DNA from: Zygnema cylindricum
Taxonomy: Eukaryota > Streptophyta > Zygnematophyceae > Zygnematales > Zygnemataceae
Direction: 5' to 3'
Length of the DNA stretch: 62,000 nucleotides
Assembly: GCA_037447655.1 (NCBI GenBank)
Contig: JBBHKE010003155.1
Location: 114,333-176,332, forward strand
This document shows positions 10,901-21,901 of the stretch, piece after piece. Position 1 is the first letter of the stretch. Each line of letters starts with the position of its first letter. The notes beneath the pieces are model-generated. The model was not told the origin of the DNA and did no database searches. It saw nothing but the letters and a program-made list of their open reading frames with translations. A program made the position numbers and the translations under genes.

Positions 10901-12789
10901 AGAGTAAAATAATCATGTAACTATGCATGTATGTAACATTATATTATGATACTTTGTATGTATGTACTGTATGTAACATTATGTTATTATTGCACTGTAT
11001 TTATATACATAATATATGTTGCATTGACAACCAGAACGAAATAATTATGTAAACTTGTATGTATGTTTATATTATCTTTGTATTATTATATTAACATTAT
11101 TATGTATTGAATAATTAAAACAATTGGAACCAACAATACTAACTAGGGTTGAGTGACATGGCCTGTCACTCCTTTAATTGGTATATTTGCATTATCTTAT
11201 GGTTTTGAATTAAAAAATAAGGACATAACCGAATTTAGTACCATTGACTTTAACAGGATGAACAGAATGATGCCACGTGTTGACACCTCAGGAGGCAAAA
11301 AAGCATAAAATTGACTACATACTTTGACATCCTAAGAATTTCTGAGATGCAAGTTTCAGTTACACTCCTTAGACTCTAATTTTCACTATGAACTCTTCCT
11401 TTTTCAAGCTTAAATATCACTCACTTTATATGCAAACTTACTCTGGTACTCTAAACTTTAAAAAAGAAAAAAAAAATCACATTTTGTTCACAACAAGGGT
11501 CTGAGTCAAAAAGCATACGCAGTGGCAAATTCGAGAAGACTCTCATCTTCCTCTTCAATTTGTTGCTTCAAATCCTTCAGCTTCTTCCACCTGAAAAAAA
11601 AAAATTGCTTCTTCCGAACAAAAATTACACACTTAATGAAATCGCTAACGAAAGGTTGTCTGTTCACTTTGATGTGAGTGGTTTGCATTCGATCTTAGGA
11701 ATCCATTCACAAATGGGATTGGTGAACGCTTGTTACATTAAGCTTTCACAATATCATATAAAAGCAAATGATCCAATTAAACGTCATTCAATTTGGTGAC
11801 TTTTTGCTTGCTGTAGATTTAGCCGTAAACATATGGTTTGCATTCAATCTAAGGAATCTATTCACATATGAGACTGGTGAAACCTTGTTATAGTGAGTTT
11901 TCACACTATCATAAAACAACAAATATTCCAAATTAAACATCATTCAATTTGATGACTTTTTGTTTTTTTTCTTTTTTAACAACTTCAGCAAATTGGAAAG
12001 TGTCGCAGCCAGAAATACGATGATGCTGATAGGTTGAAATTTGAGCCCAATCAAGAATGCATGCATCCCACACATCTAATAATAATAATAATAAATATAA
12101 TACTAACAATCACGCCTAATAATGAAAAAAGGATTCAAGAACAATTTTAGTTACTCGCAACACGTATTACGACAATGTATACGAGTCTAATAAACAAAAA
12201 AATATAAGTCGTATGAGTATCACAACTCTCAAATAAAATCAAAACATCCAAAACTTTCGAAATGTGCGAAGAGTTTCCCGGAACTTGCCATGTCCTCAGC
12301 AATACTTGGCCAAGTTTTTACAATATGTCAAAAAAAATCAATTATTAAAATTACTATTCAACCATTGCGACAAATTGGCCTCTGTTATGGCATCTCTGCT
12401 TCCTTTGGCCCCATTCAAACTTACCTTTCTCTCAATTTTCTCGCAAATGGCTTTGCAATCGGATAATCTTTGAGAATGCCCACGGGGTCAACAGCCTCAC
12501 TTGTCTTTGATTTCCCATCGCCATACGCAACACCTGAATCTTTTCTCTCAGCCCTAGCCGTTTCCTTCTCCTTCCCCCTACCCCCTTCCCCGTCTTCCAC
12601 CATACTCGCTTTGCGATTCGCCCGAATGAGAAGAGCAGGAGGAGACGCTGTAAAAGGCTTCCCTCCCATCCATGGCGCCTGCTTGAACCTTCCCGGCAAA
12701 TAAGCCTTCTGCAGTCCTTTCCTCTCCTTTCCTCCAACAGAACACCATGGCTGCAGGAAGGCTAAAGGAGAAGACAAGTGAATTGCCAT
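2024..12789 (-). CDS. BE1: BE1/EMB2729-type branching-enzyme-like GH13 protein (12 exons, 3' end missing)
   Basis: Exons in gene order: 12789-12425, 11590-11519, 10849-10785, 9942-9199, 8445-8273, 7074-6985, 6154-6079, 4169-4062, 3786-3696, 3128-3027, 2654-2552, 2161-2024. All junctions are GT-AG and all phases agree, giving 709 codons. The start is the first ATG of the leader-like exon 1. Residues 1-75 look like a plastid transit peptide. About residues 105-145 form the helical N-terminal domain. A CBM48-type segment ([16 protein letters not shown]) lies near 163-180, and the GH13 barrel begins with [10 protein letters not shown] near 440. Region I is DVVHSH (537-542) and region III is TIAED with Glu662. 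Region II reads GFHFHS (604-609), so the usual Arg and nucleophile Asp are both His. Branching enzymes form alpha-1,6 branches in starch, but the plant BE1 clade is divergent and catalysis here is doubtful. Exons after 2024 are unseen. Family assignment is strong; the activity call is inference. Confidence 0.9.
3027..3128 (-). CDS. BE1: BE1-like exon 10 (GH13 region II, altered)
   Basis: The exon is 102 nt and its split Trp codon joins exon 9 (LLSNLR|W). It encodes [17 protein letters not shown] followed by [16 protein letters not shown]. Active GH13 enzymes have Phe-Arg-Phe-Asp here; this exon has Phe-His-Phe-His. The donor GTGCGT begins at 3026, and the split Glu codon is completed by exon 11, which continues [19 protein letters not shown]. 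Confidence 0.87.
3790..3960. repeat. Degenerate tandem repeat in BE1-like intron 8
   Basis: Units of roughly 55-65 bp share CTCCTAGAG(G/A)CTATTA and AAAAGATGATA, with about three recognisable copies just upstream, in gene sense, of exon 9. Confidence 0.6.
3960..4085 (-). repeat. Tandem duplication of exon 8 3' end with its donor site
   Basis: A unit of about 62 bp occurs twice. Both copies share ACAACTC(A/C)GTCTAAACTAA, then TTTTCCTCCTCACCTTTG. The right copy overlaps the end of exon 8 (4062) and its donor GTGAGG. The left copy keeps the donor but has lost coding similarity beyond about 15 bp. Confidence 0.75.
4180..5720. repeat. Degenerate tandem array of G-box-like units (GCCACGTGTCAGTC)
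   Basis: About thirty units of roughly 22 bp follow the pattern GGATGCCACGTGTCAGTCNA, many with one or two changes. About ten keep an exact CACGTG core in the intron (near 4187, 4260, 4282, 4304, 4428, 4450, 4598, 5322, 5398 and 5432). A MITE interrupts the array at 4792-4994. The array fills most of the intron between exons 7 and 8 and starts about 15 bp from the exon 8 acceptor. CACGTG is the G-box/ABRE core bound by plant bZIP and bHLH factors. Any regulatory role here is inference. Confidence 0.85.
4792..4994. mobile_element. MITE-like element, copy 1
   Basis: The left end reads ACACAGTGAATTGTTATCAG and the right end TAACGAATCACGGTGT, an imperfect inverted pair. The right 60 bp (ACACTAAAATAAAATCCATG onward) closely match the right part of the element at 32220-32435. 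No coding capacity. Confidence 0.7.
5897..6078. other. BE1-like intron segment
   Basis: Unremarkable AT-rich intron sequence right after exon 7, whose donor GTATGC begins at 6078. Confidence 0.5.
6621..6780. repeat. CT-rich low-complexity tract
   Basis: CTCCCTCTCCCTCTC-type sequence in the intron between exons 6 and 7 of the BE1-like gene. On the gene's own strand it reads GAGGGAGAG. Confidence 0.85.
7598..7693 (-). other. Exon 5 duplicate, second open 96-nt candidate exon
   Basis: It follows CTCTCAG and is followed by GTCTCT. The 32 codons have no stop and read [13 protein letters not shown] and [11 protein letters not shown]. It has diverged more from exon 5 than the copy at 8110-8205. 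Confidence 0.55.
8110..8205 (-). other. Exon 5 duplicate, open 96-nt phase 0-0 candidate exon
   Basis: It follows CCCTCTCAG and is followed by GTCTCT. The 32 codons are open and read like exon 5 ([23 protein letters not shown]). Inclusion would keep the reading frame and repeat the first barrel segment of the protein. I cannot tell whether it is spliced in. Confidence 0.6.
8273..8445 (-). CDS. BE1: BE1-like exon 5 (start of GH13 barrel; parent of exon array)
   Basis: The exon is 173 nt: two bases completing an Asp codon, then 57 codons ending in phase 0. It reads [15 protein letters not shown], then [15 protein letters not shown] (first barrel strand region) and TSFNHFTEK before the donor GTATCT. 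Exon 6 (7074-6985) continues in phase 0 with [17 protein letters not shown], which is the correct family order. The last 96 nt recur six times further downstream in the same intron. Confidence 0.88.
8450..8850. repeat. Degenerate 26-30 bp tandem repeat in BE1-like intron 4
   Basis: Units of the type CTCCCACCAAAATTTTGCAAA recur about fourteen times with many changes. The array ends near the exon 5 acceptor at 8446. Confidence 0.75.
9199..9942 (-). CDS. BE1: BE1-like exon 4 (CBM48 and acidic linker)
   Basis: This is the largest exon, 744 nt. The acceptor is TTTCCGCAG next to a CT tract. It starts [13 protein letters not shown], the carbohydrate-binding module core, and continues through EDELREGE. 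Then comes a long, charged, Trp-rich linker ([38 protein letters not shown]) that I do not recognise from ordinary branching enzymes, although a shorter acidic stretch is present in the plant BE1 clade. It resumes the family pattern at [19 protein letters not shown] and [18 protein letters not shown]. The donor begins at 9198, phase 1, and joins exon 5 at 8445 with the family spacing preserved. Confidence 0.85.
10590..10740 (-). repeat. Decayed duplicates of exon 3 3' end and donor
   Basis: On the gene strand, GGAATATTATGAGTGGGCTC followed by a GTGAGT donor recurs at about 10604-10632. A shorter relative of the exon (TATCACGGAGTGGAATATTT) lies near 10713-10735. Both are downstream of the real exon 3 (10849-10785). 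Neither keeps a full open exon. Confidence 0.75.
10860..11500. other. BE1-like intron 2, AT-rich
   Basis: AT-rich intron between exons 2 and 3, with short repeats of ATGTATGTAACATTAT at about 10925-11100. No exon seen. One isolated CCACGTGTTGACA occurs at about 11274. Confidence 0.5.
12425..12789 (-). CDS. BE1: BE1-like exon 1 (plastid leader and N-terminal domain start)
   Basis: The exon encodes 121 residues plus two bases. It opens [15 protein letters not shown], is low in acidic residues and rich in Ser, Ala, Lys and Arg up to about residue 75, as expected of a plastid transit peptide. A Glu/Lys/Gly-rich linker follows, then the conserved block [19 protein letters not shown] that precedes the helical domain of this family. 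The donor GTAAGT begins at 12424. The split Arg codon is completed by exon 2 (11590), which continues [15 protein letters not shown]. Confidence 0.85.
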
Positions 12790-13085
12790 AGAATCCTAAA
12801 CCTTACCGTGAGAAACTGTCATCCTACACTTGGAATTAGACAGTTTACTTTTGACTTTGTCTTTGACTTCTGATACCAAAGTAACAGTAGAAGACTTTCA
12901 AGATGAGAAAGGGAAACGATACTTGAGCCTGAAAGTTTCTGTTTCATTTTTTGCAAAATTCAACACGACCATTCAAACTTTGTTACAGAATTAGAGCAAA
13001 ATAGCCTCAAGTGAGATATTCTGATAGGTGAGAATTAGACCATGTGATAGCTGCCGATTCTTCTATTTCTTTATTCACAGGCGCC
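12790..13085. promoter_or_regulatory. Divergent promoter between BE1-like and LarE-like genes
   Basis: The two start codons lie 296 bp apart on opposite strands, so both promoters and 5' UTRs must share this interval unless an upstream exon exists. I see no convincing TATA box. The LarE ATG has a strong context, GCGCCATGG. Confidence 0.6.
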
Positions 13086-16000
13086 ATGGCGTCTATATCA
13101 TCTTCCCTGCCTTTTTCGTTACATCCGATTTTTTTAGGAAACCAACTCTCTTCGGGAACCATGATTTCTGAATCATCGCTCTACTCCTCATTTCAGCATC
13201 CATTGCAATCTTTCTCTACGTCTCTAAGCTGCTCTTCCACCTCCTTTTTGTCTTCCTGTTCTTTCCTGGATAGAAATGGTAACTCTTTTCCGAAAACTGG
13301 ATTATTTTCGGGAAATTTTGATCAAGGAAGGCGGACAATAAGGATTCAAAGTCTAGATGACTTTTTGCCAAGAGGATCGTTGAGTGAATTAGTTTCTGGA
13401 GAGGTTGTGAAATTGCCAAGCAGGGAAGCCATGGTTGACGGCTGGAAAGTTGCTTTTAGAGATAGCCAAACAGTTACCGAAAGCATTCCTGGGAACAGCA
13501 GTGAATGTGAGGAATTGCTGGCAAAGCTGATTTATGTGAGTATAAGCTGAAATGCTGCTATACTTAGGGCAAACGTGACCATCTTTTTAGAAAGCATTTT
13601 TTAGGTTTGTTGCTTTATTCCTTTTTTTATTATTTTTTTAAGGAACTACGTGCTAAGTAAAACTTAAATAAAAAAAGGTGGGGGGTGGGGATAGCTTCTA
13701 CAGGATCATCTTTTGCTAAGGATTAATGTAAATGCCGTTATGATAATCAGGGCTTATTTTTCTACACATTGGCATTCTTAAATTAGGCACACTGTAGTGA
13801 AACAGTGATCCACACGTCTTCCAGCCATAAGTCTTTGCAGTCTATTTCTCCTCCACGATTGTCAGTTCAAGCATTTTCTGGCCCTATACACTTTTATGTT
13901 GGACATCAACATTTGAAGTTTCTGATTTTATTTTTTTCATGTCCAAAACTTTTCTAGCTCTGTTTAAATTTCAGAATTTAAACACTGATGTTAAAAAATA
14001 ACCAATTTCAAATCCCAATTGTCACCTCTTATAGTGCTGATTTTCAGCGGTTGGAATGTTAAACATCAAGACTTACGTAGTAAAATTAAAGCAGTAAGGA
14101 TCAATTTCACCTTCAATATCATGACTAAAGCTTGAAATCTGGTGCTAACTTCCACGGATGAAAGTTTGGAAGTTGAAGGTTAAATTTGATGTTTAAAGTT
14201 CGAATCTCATATTGTCTTTTTTTTTGCTTCAAATTCTAATGTTAAGCATATCAGGATTTTACTGTTGAAACTTTGAAGTTTATAGTGTAACATTTCAAAG
14301 TAATTCTAGTTTTCTAGTTTTTATGTTCAAAGTTGGAATTTTGGAAATTTTAAGGTTTGCGTTTTGCGACATTGTCGTGAGCAGCATAAATTATGGTAAT
14401 AATTTGCTTCTTAGCCATACAATTATATGGTACTATGCAAGGAATTTTATAGGGGCACTTTGGCAAGGCTAAAATGTCAACAATTTTAAGCAAACTTTTA
14501 GCATTTTTTGGTCTTGTAGGAGACACAAGCATTAGGGACATCGGGTGGAATCAACATAATTGCATTTTCTGGGGGAGTGGACTCCTCCTTAGTGGCTTAT
14601 TTAGTAAGTACCCTTCCCTTTAGGCTTCGTCTGTCATCTTTCATTTTGTATTCTCATGTTTTTAAAGGATTTGGCATCTGATTATGGGAGAATATTGTGA
14701 GGTTTTTGGTATCATTGACGTATAATTTTTTTTCTGGCAAAAATGGTTAATTTTGTTCGAACTCTGGATTCAGATGCACTTTTTCTTCTAATGTCTCAAA
14801 GCTTCTCTGTCTCTTTCCCTTTGACTCTTCATGGAGGTGTAACTGAAGTCTCCCCCTCCAACTCCCTCTCCCTCTCCGTCTCCCTCTCCCTCTTCTCTTC
14901 CCCCCCCCTCCCTCTCTCTCTCTCCCATCCTCCCCCTCCTTTTTTTTTTTTTTTTTTTTTTGTCATTTTATGCCTTTTTTTCTACATTTATCAGGTGCAT
15001 AAGGCATTTCCTCATAATGGCGCCACATTTGCTTGCATCGGAATAAGTGCTGCCCTCCCATTGGTTCAACTGGAAACAGCTCGTATTGTCGCGTCTTCTA
15101 TTGGTGTTCGCCTTTTGGAAGTAGGATTTCTCCTGTGACCAGTTAATTAAGATTCTTCTTATTTTCCATTCCTGCAGTTTTTTCATTTTCCACTTCCTTA
15201 CAAACATTCATCGTTTTGGCTTCTTATTTTTACATCACTTCCTTACAAATACACATCATTTTGCTCTTCATCTTCAGAAACTTTGACTTTTGACTGTCAA
15301 GTCATCAGAATATGAACTAGTTTAACTGTTTAACCGTGAATTGCCTGTGTTTTAGTATGGATCTCAAACACCACGGGGGAAAATAATTTAAAAAAAAATG
15401 GTTTTATCTCCTGTTTTGATGTGAAACATGGCTTATTTTTGGGTTTTATTTCTTATACACAGGTGGAAACAACAGAGGGTGAAGTGGAAGAGTATGTTGC
15501 CAACGAGGGACAAAGTTGCTTTTATTGCAAATCAACTCTATATTCAACTCTTCAATCTGTAGCAAAAAAAACATTAGAACACACAAATGACTCTTCAGGT
15601 ACTCTCCTAATCATTTCCATACTTCAGTCTCTCTACTCTAATTATGGTGAGGAATACAACAGAGTCATGGGGCTAAGACGGAGAAAAATGTGGAGAAAAA
15701 AAAATTTCATGCTTCTAAAGTGCAGAAAATGACAGTTATTCGCTGTTAATTCAGATTTTATCTTTATCCATACTATCATTACTATCGGTTCTTCAACTAT
15801 AGTAACGGTGAACGGTGTAGTAGAGTTAAGTGACTTTATCATAGTCCTAAATTGCAGAAATTGAAGACATATTACTCTCTTTTGACTCAGATTCCACCTA
15901 GTGAAATGCGAGTTTAGCTATGCATATTACTCAGCAGCATTCGAATAAAAGATGTAAAACCTGGTGTCATTTTCTCATTCTTAATTAAAATTTGCATGAT

Positions 16001-17614
16001 GTTAATAATGGAATCAAGTTACCAGAATATGGGGACAAAGTAGGGACAAGAATAGGCACCTGAGTGACTGCCAAGTGGCGGGGAACAGGTGACTGAGAGA
16101 CTGCCAAGTGGTGTGTGTAGATTTGGTGCTTTTTAATGGCACCAATGCGGACGATCTGAGAGATCCGTCACGTCTCGGTCTTTTGGCGGCTTTAAATTTT
16201 CAAGTAGCGAGTCCACTTGCGACCCTTCCAAAAGCTGCAGTGCGAGTAAGAGTTTATAATTTCCAAAAATCCTTACAAGCCATTGGCCTGTTTCTTGCCT
16301 CAGCGTTTTCTCGTTTTTACTTTTTCTTTTTTTTTACTTTTTCTTTTTTTTAGGTGTTTTTTGTTTTTTGCATGTGAACGGCTTTATAATGCAGAAAAGT
16401 GAAGTGGTTCTGGCCTCAGATTGGTGCATGCCTCAGGTTTTTTGTTGTATTTGCTTTTTTCTATATTTTTTGTGGTATTTGGATTTCTGTTTTGTTGATG
16501 AAGTCTGTTGTGACACATGAGATTGAAATGGTTCCGGTGTTGTGGGATAACTTCCTCTGCTCTAGTCTTTTCTGTTTTTTATTTATTTTTTTTCCCTGCT
16601 CTGGATTTTCCTCCCACTTTTCTGTTTTTTATTTTTTTTCCTTTTGTTCTGCTTTTTTTTTCAGGCTGTGGCTCGTCATGTAGGTTTGCCCAATTGGAAT
16701 CTCGCAGCGGCTCCGTGTCTAAGAAGCCGATTGGATTACGGAGTTTCTGCAACAGCTGAAACTTTGGCAATTGTCGGAACTGCTGAGAAAAGGGTCAGTA
16801 CACCATTCTTTACACTATTAGTGTGAGTTTCGTTAATAACACTGCTTATTATATTAAGAGTTAACAGCACTGCTTACAACTAATAGTGTGAGTTTCGTTA
16901 ACAGCACTGCTTGCCACTATTAGTGTGCGTTGAGTTAACTGCGTTGCTTTCCACTGTTAGTGTGGGTTGGCGAGTTTGAATTGATTTGACTTTGCTTATC
17001 CACACTATTATTCACGCAATTCTCTTGGAGTGGATTCTCTCCTTTGTTGTGTTTTATGCTAAACAAGAATTTCCTGGTATAATCGTTTAGTAGAGTTCAG
17101 CTAACGTGGACCACACAAATAGCTGTGAGTGGTGAAGTTTAAAATTGCAATGCCATTGCCAACCCACACTGATATCGGTAAAATAATTCTAGACTAGGTC
17201 CACTTCACACTATTTTGTAGTAACAGATATGACTTGGTTGAAGACGTGTAATTTATCATAAATAAAAAGCCAAAGTGGCAATGTTTTGGGTTGGTTAAGG
17301 ATTTTGTGATTGTTGGATTTCATGGCATGTTAAGGCTAATATGTACGATTGTCTTATGATCTGTTCAATATTTGCAGGTAAGGGATCTTCTAAATGTGGG
17401 CCCAACAGAGAATATGAGGGTCCGGATTCTCGCAGAGAGAAGGGCTGTTTTGGAGATTCAGGAAGAAAAGGTCATGGATGCAAAAAAGCAGGAAGAAGTT
17501 TTGCAACGTGTTTTCAGAAGTTTACAGCTTGAACTTGAATTGATTCGTCCTTTTAGAAGTGGGTCTTTGAGTCTCAAGATGATCGATAGTTCAGAAGTGA
17601 CATTAAGCAAGTGA
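13086..17614 (+). CDS. larE: LarE-like ATP-dependent sulfur transferase, plastid-type leader (7 exons, complete)
   Basis: Exons: 13086-13535, 14520-14603, 14995-15120, 15463-15598, 16121-16245, 16665-16793, 17378-17614. All are GT-AG with consistent phases and encode 428 aa. The Ser-rich first ~90 residues look like a plastid transit peptide. The PP-loop SGGVDSS (167-173) binds ATP. Cys239 and Cys242 form CFYCKS, FNGTNADDLRD lies near 270-280, and Cys325 lies in APCLRSR. In bacteria LarE moves sulfur onto the nickel-pincer nucleotide precursor of lactate racemase. Some LarE proteins use a sacrificial Cys at the PCLxSR site; others use three Cys to hold a 4Fe-4S cluster. This protein has all three Cys, so I infer the cluster type. 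Its plant substrate is unknown to me. The introns rule out bacterial contamination. Confidence 0.9.
14855..14961 (+). repeat. CT tract and poly-T before LarE exon 3
   Basis: CTCCCTCTCC repeats are followed by a T run of about 21 bases, 33 bp before the exon 3 acceptor. It probably serves as an oversized polypyrimidine tract. Confidence 0.85.
16813..16968. repeat. Tandem repeat (~37 bp) in LarE intron 6
   Basis: Four imperfect units begin ACTATTAGTGTGAGTTTCGT and end near CACTGCTT. Confidence 0.75.
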
Positions 17615-17694
17615 TTGCAACATGTGTTGTCGCTTGTTGTTGTTGTCTGGAAACCAGTTTTATTGTTTGTCGCTTTTTTGGGAGAAAAAAGTTT

Positions 17695-17790
17695 TATAGG
17701 AAGCATAAGAAGGACGTATAGGAAGCACAAGAATCATAGGAGGCAGGAAGCAGGAAACATAGGAAGCATAGGAAGCATAGGAAGCTTTTG
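17695..17790 (+). repeat. CATAGGAAG short tandem repeat in LarE 3' flank
   Basis: Units of 8-11 bp (AGGAAGCATA, AGGAAGCACA) recur about eight times, roughly 80 bp after the LarE stop codon, probably in the 3' UTR. Confidence 0.8.
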
Positions 17791-20700
17791 TATAATAGGA
17801 CGCTTTTTGGAAACCAATTGCATTTAACAAAATCTAAAGCTAGTACATACGAAAAGGTAATACAGCGCCTGTTGCGGATAATTTTTTATAAGGGTTTGAA
17901 TAAAAATTATAGTCGCTTGGTTTTCATTTGGAATGGGTCAGTCGTACCAACATTTACGTTGCATTTCTTGTCGTTCTTGAATATTTGCCACATTCTACAA
18001 ACTGCTTTCGTGAGGGATGGTATAAATGTCTTCTAAGATTCTTAACAGGGATCAAGCAAATGATTAACATTTCACATGGTTTGACTCTTAAAATGTCTGA
18101 ATGGTTAGTATCACCTACAACTCAGATTTTAACTGTTTGTTATTTTCGGCTCGATTTTCCCGTTTGGGAGTTACAAAACTTTGTGCATCTGCACATGAAC
18201 AGGGGGTTCCAAACATATATGAAGTTATGAACTCATGAAATGCTGTCCGTTGTTTGCATTTTCTAGAAATATCGTGCCTCATGGTGCCCATTGGATTGTG
18301 CTCATAATAATTCTGAATTAAGCCCCACGCTATATAACACTTCACGCTTATGGGAATTCACGGTGAACTTTACTGCAGCGTTACCGGATGACGAGTTCCG
18401 TACAGTACTGGCATTCCGCACCTAAGTCTTGATCTCTTCCGAGCCTTTAAAGATTACTGAGCTAATTCGCGCCGTCCCACTTTATAACCTTTTACGTATG
18501 GTGAATTTTATGCCTGAATAAAACACGCATAGAACTTGTGCCAAACCTACAAACTGACCAATAAGGAATTATGAAAGTTTATGCCGAACGTCCGAGAAAG
18601 CTCCGGACCATCTGGAACTTGGGAGGACGTACGGTAAGTAGGCTCTAAAATCTCGGCCGTACGAGCATATCCCCACTTCGACAAAATCCCCACCACCATG
18701 AACCTATAAACCTTTGTAACTTCTGTTGAAATGTATACTATTTGTTTCTATGGATTAGCAAAATATTTGGGAGAAGGGGCCGCCTTTCCAGTAGGGCTAA
18801 AGAAAATGAGCGCCGTTTGCCTTTTCCTTCAGTCCACCATCTGGTGGCTATAATCTGATGATTTGTTTCAGTCCTTGCGAGATGGCGAGATGGCGAGATG
18901 GAAGTGTTTCTTGCAGCCATTTTCTTTTTCTGCAATGCTCCTCCTAAACATTCGACGGTCTATGTGGAAAGCTCATCTTAGAGCCTGAGGACCTGCAATG
19001 TGAACTCCGGTTAATGACCTGGTGGCTTTGGCATGTTGAATTTTGAAAGGTACGCCGTAGGATTCTAAATGGTGAATTCATCAGGCTAGCTGATTTTATG
19101 ACGATGTTTATTTTTATTTTTTCCTGGCTGCATCCGGTGTTGACCTTTACATGATTGTCTCTTGTTAGGCTTGGTGGCTATTAGTGTAATTAAGTGCATG
19201 TGAAGGTCCCCCTGCATGGAGGATGTTGAAGACCACAACCACTCATTTTGGTTTAGCGTTTAGCATTGTCAGCTATGATGAGAAATGCAATGGCTTGTTT
19301 CTCAAAACATTCGCAGTTGGCCAACCGAGAGCTTTCGCCTTGCCAGGCTTGAGAGCTGATGCGGCTCTTCCTTGGATGTCTGAGCTGATGATGTCTGGTT
19401 TGTTGTCCTTTATGCTGAGATACCTGTTGTTGTCTATTGTATTGGTGTTGAGCTGTGTCTGCATGGGCCTTTTCTGGATAATAGATCGATCGCGGAGCCA
19501 TAATTTAGGTGATCTTTTGACTGGGAAGTCTCTAAAGGTTCTCTTTTCAGACTGGTTTCCAGTCAAACCATGCGATGTAAAGCTTTTGACTAAGAAGTTG
19601 GTGATTTATTTTTGTTTTCGAAGATGTTAAATTTGAAGGAAGAGTGAAGGTTGAGGACATTACCTCTTCCTTCTTAGTTAACCTTCATAGACAGATGTCG
19701 TCTTTACAGCAGCTTCAGCTTTTATGTGCTGTTCCTGTGTCGGAGGATGACAACATGTTTCTGACCATCGGTTTTATTTTTCTGCTGGCATCTGATGACA
19801 GGAGAGTTGTGGTTCGTTAGAGTGAATTTTGTCAGTGTTTGTTAGAGGTTTGAACTATGCATATCTTCGCTGACCTAGATAACCAGTGTTATTTGTTTGT
19901 TTGCTCAATGCCTTATTACCAGAAGTTCTTTCTCATGTTACAGGTAGCAATATCGTCATTCAAATTTGTGTCGCAATGTAATCACCCCTGTATGGTGATT
20001 TTTTTATCGTTTCGTCTGTTTTGCACCTCTCAGCGCGAAGTATGCTCAGGTATGTGTCCAGATGTTCTTTGTTTCGTTAGGCTTTTGCTGTTTTCTTCTA
20101 ATTCTAATTCTTCTGTTTTATCTTCGTTTTTTAATGTTTTTATTATTTTTGCAAGGCCAACACTCTGTTGTGTCCGTGTTTCCAAGGGCAGAACAATTTA
20201 AGTCCTTGCAAGAACTTTCGAACGTACTCACCTGCCCTGATTTCTGAAGATGGCGGGCCTTTCTTGTTCGAAATATTTCCTAATTTCTTCTGCTCTCTAT
20301 AATATTGCTGTTCTTTTTATGGCTCCATTTGTGTTCTCTTATTGTAGCTGGCTTTTTAATTTATTCTGTGTTGTTCTTTTTGGATTATACAGGGTGTGGA
20401 AAGTACGCACAGAGAAGGATACTGTTCTCAACTCAGAACTTCGTTTTGTGAATCCTCTCTAGTGGTGTAGAAGCGGATCGTCAAGCTGAATGTATATGCC
20501 CAATTGAATTTCTGTTCCCGATCTGCTAGCTGGAGTTGGTTGTCTAGTCATGTGCTAGGCTTGCCCCAAAAACGGGTTTTTGGTCTAGGAGTACTAATAG
20601 CCTGAAAACACTACCGGAAACTCTTCGTATCACCAGCTGTGTAATGTGACTGTACAAAAATTAGAGACCTACGCGCGTTCTATTTGCAAAACGTGATGAA

Positions 20701-21901
20701 TTCCTAAATGTATCAGATTCAGTAGATTTAACTGTTATATATCTTAGTTTTAGCAATATCATAGCCTTTTGTACATTGTCCTCTATGAACATGATTAATG
20801 CATTCCTTGATATTTGCCATTATGGGTTTGTCTGTGTCATGAGGTATGTTTATTTCGGGTTGAATATGATGTATGTTACTCTAGATTTTTTGTTTATAAT
20901 TTGGTTTGAGAAAATCGTTGATTTGGAAATATATCTGCCTGTTGATGAAATGTCATAGGGTAACAAATTGGTTATTAGATGATGTAACAGAGTTCTGCGC
21001 TGTTTCTGTGAAGGAGATATACTGTTACTCTCCATGGAAACTTGCAAACAGCTGCAATTGCAAGTGGTGAGAATTTCTTTTTATTTTCGAATATGTTGAT
21101 AATTTGTAAAACCCTGAATTTTCCTGAAATAAAAAAAGGGGGGGGGGGATGAAAACGGGAAATAGCACAGGTAAGCACATTAATAAACCAATAATTTTTC
21201 AAGCCGAATGAGAAGTGGAAAAGGGAAAAGCAATATTCATTTGAGTAGTATATGCTTAAATCTCTTGCCCTCCCGCCTAGCCAAGTGTTATCTAATTTCC
21301 TGTTGCATGCTCCTTCTCAAGCCTGCATCCCTCCCCTTCCGTTTTCCTATCCCTTTCTTCCCATATTATTTGATATGCGATAATTCTGTGATAAATATGT
21401 AAGAACGAAACGGAGTGTGGGTAAATGTAACATGACATCTTACAATATCGAATTGGGAGTCCAATCAACTCAGGACGTGGCAATTGCTTAGTCCAAGTAC
21501 TTCAATAAAACACCGATGAAAACATGGCATGCAACATGTTAGTGCTAATTCAAAATCAGATTTGAGAAATCTCCACATAAACAGGTTAGTTCAATTAGCT
21601 TTACCACGGTTCTATTACAAAGAGATAGTCTCACAAAATGACAACTGTGTAACAAAACATTTGTAAAAAAAGATAATTATGTAAACAATCTTATAAAACC
21701 GGTAACTATTTTTAACCAATCTACAAATTGTGACTACATGAATGGAATGACATAACCTATCGAAGTGTCATTTTTGAGCTCTCTACAAGTTTCTAAATAA
21801 GCAATGAACAAAATGGTGCAACTCACATCTGTTAATTTAACTATTGCCTTACTGTAGTCCATGCAGAATCGAAGACAAGTATCAAGTTGAATTATTGTAA
21901 C
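17791..21901. other. Long interval without recognisable gene
   Basis: About 4.1 kb between the convergent LarE-like and GGCT-like genes. The longest open frame, 19223-19630 (plus), encodes 135 residues with one hydrophobic stretch (LRYLLLSIVLVLSCVCMG) and no family I recognise. A small run of GCGAGATG occurs near 18885. A G-run sits at 21139-21148. I see no RNA gene. Confidence 0.5.

Noticed and set aside
13086-17614. LarE-like gene as bacterial contamination or recent transfer
   Set aside because: Six GT-AG introns in correct phase, a plastid-type leader and local base composition argue for a resident nuclear gene.
19223-19630. 135-aa membrane protein gene
   Set aside because: No recognisable family, no neighbouring exon with a matching phase, and the sequence around it looks like ordinary intergenic DNA.
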